A stretch of DNA of 64,000 bases from Chloroflexota bacterium. GTDB taxonomy: Bacteria > Chloroflexota > Anaerolineae > Aggregatilineales > Phototrophicaceae. The number at the start of each line of letters is the position of its first letter. Position 1 is the stretch's first letter. Made by a program: the position numbers and the translations under genes. Below the pieces are notes generated by a model. The model made no database searches, was not told the DNA's origin, and was given only the letters and a program-made list of their open reading frames with translations. The stretch is from positions 20,655 to 84,654 of the forward strand of contig JACAER010000026.1 of the NCBI GenBank assembly GCA_013388745.1, written 5' to 3'. Positions 59,495 through 64,000 of this stretch are shown here, piece after piece.

Positions 59495-60118
59495 TCAACC
59501 TTGTGTTTTGCGCTGGCGGGTCTGTTCGCGGCGTTCCTGGCTGCCGCGTTCCAGCTCATCGCGCAGCGCGATCAACGTGCGATGATAAAGCGACTTGATC
59601 GCCCCCTCGGTGCGATCCATGATCGCGCCGATTTCGGCGTTGGAGAGATTTTCCACAAATTTCAGCGCCAAAAGCTGCTGCCGTTCTTCCGGCAGGCGGC
59701 GGATGGCTTCTAACAGCAGCGTGCGTTCTTCCTTCGCCTCCGCATGTTTATCCGGCGATTCGCTTTGCAGCCGTGTGGCGACAAATTCGTCGAGCGGGAT
59801 AATCTTGCGTCTGCCGCGATCGCGGTGCCAGTTGGCGACCAGATTGTGCGCGATACGATACAACCAGGCCTGAAACGGGACGCCGCGATCGGTATAGCTG
59901 TCGATGTGGCCCATGGCGCGGAAAAAGACGCGCGCGGCCAGGTCTTCGGCGTCGTGGTGGTTGCCCGTGCGGTAGTAGACATAGTTGTAAATTTTGGTGA
60001 CGTACCGCTCGTACAATTCCCCGAAAGCCTCTTTATTGAACTTCGGGTCTTTGCTCAGATCAACCAGTTCCAGATCGGTGAGTGTTTTATAGTCAGGCTG
60101 GCGTTTTTTTCCTATCAT
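59495..60118 (-). CDS. ECF-type RNA polymerase sigma factor
   Basis: 207 residues. Region 2 (FGELYERYVTKIYNYVYYRT, then HDAEDLAARVFFRAM and PFQAWLYRIAHNLVANWHRD) and region 4 (LPEERQQLLALKFVENLSNA, EIGAIMDRTEGAIKSL) are clear; region 3 is missing, as in group 4 sigma factors. The start at 60118 lacks a clear ribosome site. Followed at once by the small membrane gene that probably restrains it. Targets unknown. Confidence 0.92.
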   Translation of the reverse strand: MIGKKRQPDYKTLTDLELVDLSKDPKFNKEAFGELYERYVTKIYNYVYYRTGNHHDAEDLAARVFFRAMGHIDSYTDRGVPFQAWLYRIAHNLVANWHRDRGRRKIIPLDEFVATRLQSESPDKHAEAKEERTLLLEAIRRLPEERQQLLALKFVENLSNAEIGAIMDRTEGAIKSLYHRTLIALRDELERGSQERREQTRQRKTQG

Positions 60119-60159
60119 GACAGTAAAAACACACGTCGCCAAGGTTGGTTACGCTTTTT

Positions 60160-60684
60160 TCAGGGTTCGGGTGTTGCCTGCGGCATCTCCATATCTGCCA
60201 TGTCCGAATCCACGCTGCCGCGCACATAGTCGAACGTGCGCTCGATGCCGACGATCAACTGTTCGCGCTGTTCGGGCGTCAGGTTGGCGTCGGGGTGCAG
60301 CAAAATATAGGCTGGCAGCGGCATATCGCCGTCTTCGATATGGTCGATCATGTCCTGATAATTGGCCGGCGTCCACTGCGTCGGGTCGGACAAATTCAGC
60401 CCGTCGCGACCATCATTCACATGATTGGCGGTGAACCAGGACACAGGCGCAATGTAGGTATACCAGGGCCAGACGGTTTCGTTGCTGTGACAGTCGTAGC
60501 AGGCGGCGCGCATCAACTGTTCGGTTTCCGGCGAATCCCAGGTGATGCTGGCGGTGACAGGCGGATTGCTGCGCTGCCAATCCTCGACAAAGCGATCAGC
60601 GAACTGAAGCGCGATGAAGCCAAGCACGGCCAGGCCGAACAGTGCCAGCAAGGGAATACGATAACGTGCGAGCAAACGAGTCAT
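60160..60684 (-). CDS. Haem-binding domain (Haem_bd) protein
   Basis: 174 residues. An N-terminal membrane anchor (about 8-27) is followed by CYDCHSNETVWPWYTYIAPV, the Haem_bd signature with CxxCH, and later NHVNDGRDGLNLSD. The His/Met axial pair fits a c-type haem on the outer face. AAGGA precedes the ATG at 60684. Upstream of the sigma gene on the same strand, about 40 nt apart, so possibly co-transcribed with it. Confidence 0.88.
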   Translation of the reverse strand: MTRLLARYRIPLLALFGLAVLGFIALQFADRFVEDWQRSNPPVTASITWDSPETEQLMRAACYDCHSNETVWPWYTYIAPVSWFTANHVNDGRDGLNLSDPTQWTPANYQDMIDHIEDGDMPLPAYILLHPDANLTPEQREQLIVGIERTFDYVRGSVDSDMADMEMPQATPEP

Positions 60685-60768
60685 GAAAAAATCCTTCAGA
60701 TGACAAAAGAGACCAGACATCCCCAGTATACGCGCAAATGCTGCCCGCAGGGGGTGACTTTTTCGCGT

Positions 60769-61224
60769 TTATTCAGACTTTTTGGGGTCTTTTTCATCAG
60801 GCGCCCAGACCCAACGTCTCGGCTCGAAGCTCAAGACCTCTTTAAAGTCGTGCAGATTATCGAACAACTCCTGATACGTGCCCCCCTGCGTGCTGGCTTT
60901 GCGCCAATAACTGCGCTCGGTTGTGCCGATCATCAGATAATCATTGCCGATAATCGATGGATCGCGCTGTGTAAAGGCGGCCACCAGCAGTCGTTCGACT
61001 TTATCCTTGTGCAGGATAATCAGGTCGCAGCGGGGGCAGTACGGCCCGCTCATATTGAGCGTCATCAGCACATGGGGGTCAATATGAATGGCGAACGGGA
61101 ATTTGCGAATGCGCGTTTTCTGACCGCACTTTGGGCATTGGGTAAAACGCGCATCCTCGTAGGGGTTGAGAAAAAACAAGTGTTTGGGCGGCAGTTTGCC
61201 CAGCGTGCGCCGCTTTTTCGCCAT
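60769..61224 (-). CDS. Zinc-ribbon protein of unknown function
   Basis: 151 residues. A four-Cys site is formed by CPKCG (about residues 30-34) and CPRC (about 63-66) around a beta hairpin. The N-terminal MAKKRRTLGKLPPKH is very basic. AAGGA lies before the ATG at 61224. No enzymatic motif. It may bind nucleic acid or the ribosome. The pbpC stop is 45 nt upstream on the same strand. Confidence 0.6.
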   Translation of the reverse strand: MAKKRRTLGKLPPKHLFFLNPYEDARFTQCPKCGQKTRIRKFPFAIHIDPHVLMTLNMSGPYCPRCDLIILHKDKVERLLVAAFTQRDPSIIGNDYLMIGTTERSYWRKASTQGGTYQELFDNLHDFKEVLSFEPRRWVWAPDEKDPKKSE

Positions 61225-61269
61225 GAGAACCATCCTTGCTCGAAACTCGCGCATTGAACTGATTATGCG

Positions 61270-63789
61270 CTACGGCATGACATCGCGCGTTTGCGGCGGC
61301 TCGTCGGCCAGCACGCGGAAGGGCAGCGGCGCGCTGGTCTGCTGTGTGCCGTCGGCCAGCGTCGCCACCGCCACGAGTTCATGCTCGCCCAGCGCCAGCG
61401 GCCACCACAGCGCCCACGGGCTGCTCGTCACCGTGCCCAGCGTTTGCCCATCGAGCACATAGGTCACGGCCACCGTTTGCGGCGGCGCGCCGACCGTCAG
61501 GCGGATACGCTGCATCTCCGGCGGCAGATCGGCGGCGATCTCGAACACCGTATACGGGTCGGGTTCCAGCAGCCGCAGCCCGGCGTCCTGGGCGTTCACC
61601 GCTCTCGTCGCGCCCAACGGCGGCTGCGGAATGCCATTGCGCAGCCCCCAATCGCGCGCTTCCTGCGGCAGCACCAGATACACGCGCTCAACGCGATACT
61701 GCGCGGGCGTGTTTTCGTCCGCGAGCTGTCCGGTGCGCGCATCCAGCGTGAACGTCTGATACATGGTGTCATAGGTTGTCGGCTGTGTGCCAGAGATGAA
61801 AAGCTCCTGGCGGCGCAGCGGACACAGCGCTGTGGGCAGTAATCCGCTCACTGCGCACACTTCGACCCGAATCAGTCCCGGCGGTTCGACAAACGCCAGT
61901 TCGGGCTGGCCGAGCAGCACGCGGCGCAGAAAAGCGTTCCAGATGGGCGCGGCGCCGCTCACGCCGGTGACCTCGACCATCGGTGTGTTATCGGCGTTGC
62001 CCACCCACACACCGACCACCAGATTGGGTGTATAGCCCACCACCCAATTATCGCGGAAATCGGTCGTTGTGCCGGTTTTGGCGGCGGCGGGCCGGCCAAT
62101 ATTCAGCGCGCTGTTGGCGCCAAAGGCGGCGATGCGCGCGTTGTTGTCGCTCAAAATGTCGCTGATGATATAGGCGATGCGTTCGTCCAGCACACGCTGT
62201 GTCAGCGGGGCTGGCTGCCACTCGTACAGTGTTTGCCCGCCGCGTGTCGTCACCCGCAGGAGATACACTGGCTGGATATGATAGCCGCCGTTGGGGAAAA
62301 TGCTGTAGGCCTGCGTCAAATCCAACAGGCGCACTTCACCGCCGCCCAGCGTCACGGCCAGATCGAGATTGGGGTTGTTCGCCAGCGTCGTCAGTCCAGC
62401 GTCCGCCGCCAGATCGATCATGCGCTGTAAGCCGATGTGCTCCAGTGTCACGACAGCGGGTATGTTAAACGACGAGGCCAGCGCCTCGCGCAGCAGCACC
62501 GGCCCGTGCTCTACCAGTCCGAAATTGGCGGGTGTATAGCTTTGCCAGCGCCGCGTGACAAACGGCGTTTCCACGTCCAGCAGCATGGTCGCGGCTGTAT
62601 ACGGTTCGGGATAATTGGGGTTCAGCGCGGCGGCATAGGTGAAGGGCTTGAGCGCGCTGCCCGGCTGGCGCAGCGCTAATGTGGCGTTCACGGCGCCATC
62701 GATGCTTTCGTCGAAATAATTCGGACTGCCCAACATCGTCAGAATTTGCCCGGTAAAAGGGTCGATGGCCACCAGCGCGGCGTTGTGCGCGTTGGCCGGC
62801 ACGCGCCCGCCAATGGGCGGATGATTCAGGTAGTCCAACTGCTGGTTAACAATGTCCTGCGCCGCCTGCTGCCAATTCACATCCACCGTTGTCACGACAT
62901 CCAGGCCGTCGCGGAACAGATATTCCCCGTAATCGCGCTCCAACTGCTGAATCACGGCCATGACAAAATGCGGCGCGCTGATCGGAAACGGGCTGGCGGC
63001 GAATTGCAGTGCGTCGCGCGCGGCGCTGGCGGCCTGCTGCTGCGTCAGGTAGCCGTTTTGCGCCATTAATCCCAAAACCACCGCCTGCCGTTCGCGGGCA
63101 GCGGGCAGGTTCGTCAGCGGGTCATATAACGCGGGGGTTTGTACCAGGCCGGCCAGCAGCGCGCATTCCGCCAGCGAGAGTTCGCGCGCGCCCTTGCCAA
63201 AGTAGGCCTGCGCCGCTGCCTCGATGCCATACGCCAGATGGCCGAAATATACCTGATTCAGGTACATCTCTAGAATCTGGTCTTTGCTGTAGACGTTTTG
63301 CAGTTGGATCGCCAGAATGCTTTCGCGCAGTTTACGGCGCAGACTGCGTTCCGCGCGCTGCTGGGGGTCCAAGAGCAGCGTGCGCGCCACCTGCTGCGTG
63401 ATGGTGCTGCCGCCCGCCAGCACTTCGCCGCCGCGCAGGTTAATCCACAGCGCGCGGACGATGCCGGCGACATCCACGCCGGGATGATTGTAAAAATTAG
63501 CGTCTTCGGTGGCGATCACAGCGTTGACACAGTGCTGCGGGATGTCGGCCAGCGGGATCACAGTGTTGCGTCCGCCTGTGGGCGGCAGGATTTCGTAGAG
63601 CAGGTGGCCGCTGCGGTCAAAAATGCGCGTCGAGGGCAGCGCGAAGCCCGCCTCTAGACGATCAATCGACGGCAGATCGGCGAACAGCCAGACGTAGAGC
63701 GCGCCAAAAGCGCTGACGATCATGAGCGCCAGCAGCAGCGTTTTTTTTCGGCGTGATAGATTCTTGAAAGGACGCAGCCAGCGTTTCAT
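61270..63789 (-). CDS. pbpC: Penicillin-binding protein 1C (class A, bifunctional)
   Basis: 839 residues. One N-terminal membrane anchor is followed by a GT51 transglycosylase (ATEDANFYNHPGVD, GGSTITQQVAR, KDQILEMYLNQVYFG) and a transpeptidase with the Ser-x-x-Lys in GSALKPFTYAAALNP, SSFNIPAV and KTGTTTDFRDNWV. A C-terminal BiPBP_C-type beta domain (about 90 residues) completes the PBP1C layout. It polymerises and cross-links peptidoglycan outside the membrane. The ATG at 63789 is only 6 nt from the -10, so the mRNA may be leaderless. Confidence 0.95.
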   Translation of the reverse strand: MKRWLRPFKNLSRRKKTLLLALMIVSAFGALYVWLFADLPSIDRLEAGFALPSTRIFDRSGHLLYEILPPTGGRNTVIPLADIPQHCVNAVIATEDANFYNHPGVDVAGIVRALWINLRGGEVLAGGSTITQQVARTLLLDPQQRAERSLRRKLRESILAIQLQNVYSKDQILEMYLNQVYFGHLAYGIEAAAQAYFGKGARELSLAECALLAGLVQTPALYDPLTNLPAARERQAVVLGLMAQNGYLTQQQAASAARDALQFAASPFPISAPHFVMAVIQQLERDYGEYLFRDGLDVVTTVDVNWQQAAQDIVNQQLDYLNHPPIGGRVPANAHNAALVAIDPFTGQILTMLGSPNYFDESIDGAVNATLALRQPGSALKPFTYAAALNPNYPEPYTAATMLLDVETPFVTRRWQSYTPANFGLVEHGPVLLREALASSFNIPAVVTLEHIGLQRMIDLAADAGLTTLANNPNLDLAVTLGGGEVRLLDLTQAYSIFPNGGYHIQPVYLLRVTTRGGQTLYEWQPAPLTQRVLDERIAYIISDILSDNNARIAAFGANSALNIGRPAAAKTGTTTDFRDNWVVGYTPNLVVGVWVGNADNTPMVEVTGVSGAAPIWNAFLRRVLLGQPELAFVEPPGLIRVEVCAVSGLLPTALCPLRRQELFISGTQPTTYDTMYQTFTLDARTGQLADENTPAQYRVERVYLVLPQEARDWGLRNGIPQPPLGATRAVNAQDAGLRLLEPDPYTVFEIAADLPPEMQRIRLTVGAPPQTVAVTYVLDGQTLGTVTSSPWALWWPLALGEHELVAVATLADGTQQTSAPLPFRVLADEPPQTRDVMP

Positions 63790-63795
63790 GCGCTT

Positions 63796-63801
63796 ATTGT
63801 A
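63796..63801 (-). promoter_or_regulatory. -10 element (gcgcTACAAT) of pbpC
   Basis: The minus strand reads gcgctacaataagcgc just before ATG. Transcription would begin at or within a base or two of the start codon. Confidence 0.45.
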
Positions 63802-63859
63802 GCGCGGATTACGGCTGCCGTCTTCGGCGTTTGCCCTACGCCAACCGGCGCACAGCAGC

Positions 63860-63884
63860 AAAAAAAGGGGCGTTGGCTGCCCCT
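63860..63884 (-). terminator. Terminator for leftward transcription from the right
   Basis: aggggc-agccaac-gcccct followed on the minus strand by TTTTTTT. Confidence 0.7.
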
Positions 63885-63904
63885 CATAGGCATCAAGATA
63901 AGCA

Positions 63905-63966
63905 AAAAAGGGCAACCTCAGGGAGAATGATTGTGCCAACAACATTCAAGCGAGGAAGCCCTTTTT
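63905..63966. terminator. Long inverted repeat with T-tracts on both strands
   Basis: aaaaagggcaacctc (63905-63919) faces gaggaagcccttttt (63952-63966): 13 of 15 positions pair, with a 32-nt loop. It could be a bidirectional terminator or the end of a mobile element. On the plus strand its right arm holds GAGGA just before an ATG at 63967. On the minus strand it follows a TAA at 63965-63967. Confidence 0.55.
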
Positions 63967-64000
63967 ATGTGCACAAGTATAAGTGAACTGGGAGAAATCC
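63965..64000 (-). CDS. Possible C-terminal end of a gene entering from the right
   Basis: The last 11 codons on the minus strand (GFLPVHLYLCT, then TAA) are followed by two terminator-like hairpins, as expected for a gene end. An alternative on the plus strand is a start ATG at 63967 (MCTSISELGEI) with GAGGA 9 nt upstream. The window is too short to decide. Confidence 0.25.
   Translation of the reverse strand, partial: GFLPVHLYLCT

Overview
The window is one contiguous stretch of bacterial chromosome, GC-rich, with genes on both strands, short intergenic gaps and no rRNA operon, prophage or CRISPR array. Several traits point to Chloroflexota, probably Anaerolineae-like. These are secreted or lipid-anchored proteins with long Thr/Pro (TPTPT-type) linkers and SH3b domains, Hanks-type kinases fused to other modules, a haem-binding CxxCH lipoprotein-like protein, a ClpC, and a bacterial glycerol-1-phosphate dehydrogenase homologue. 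This placement is inferred from gene content and was not tested by phylogeny.

Layout. 1-4456: ABC exporter pair, FAD oxidoreductase and a coupled pair of two-transmembrane DUF4231/SLATT-like proteins. 4580-12430: ClpC, rhomboid protease, FecR-like secreted protein, LCP cell-wall ligase, M50-type membrane protease and an unknown membrane protein. 12618-16777: MFS transporter, then a leftward operon dinB-like / dtd / HAD phosphatase / Tat-exported beta-lactamase-fold protein. 16942-24962: a 1464-residue receptor-like kinase homologue, a ferredoxin and two tandem paralogous zinc-ribbon/TPR proteins. 24994-27665: terminator, tRNA-Arg(UCU), a PhoX-like protein whose motifs look circularly permuted, and a monohaem cytochrome. 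27898-31527: gyrB carrying a 551-residue intein. 31590-39195: SRPBCC protein, LRR remnant, SH3/lysozyme-fold protein, endonuclease V and a 1708-residue FtsK. 39385-44716: unknown protein, Ser/Thr kinase fused to a NarL-type response regulator, small proteins, and a membrane-anchored SLOG (LSDAT) protein in an operon with a TPR protein. 44780-48810: mutY, SH3 lipoprotein, maf, a candidate structured RNA and an SRPBCC protein. 49010-54847: S1-domain protein, then rpmH-rnpA-yidD-(PQQ lipoprotein)-yidC-jag-pfkB. 54904-64000: membrane protein, divergent G1P-dehydrogenase and GCS2-like ligase, ECF sigma factor with a small membrane partner, haem-binding protein, zinc-ribbon protein and PBP1C.

Themes. 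Cell-envelope work recurs (LCP, PBP1C, beta-lactamase fold, GH46-like, YidC/YidD/Jag, rhomboid, M50). Signalling is rich: two Hanks-type kinases, one SLOG sensor, two SLATT-like putative effectors and one ECF sigma. Many genes have an extended -10 of the form gcgcTAYAAT about 25-35 nt before the start codon and no good -35. This fixes several starts at GTG/TTG codons downstream of more obvious ATGs that lie inside the -10 itself. The best candidates for new biology are the intein with an HTH inside gyrB, the SLATT pair together with the SLOG/TPR operon, the kinase-response-regulator fusion, the divergent kinase receptor, the permuted PhoX, and the structured RNA near 48.1 kb.
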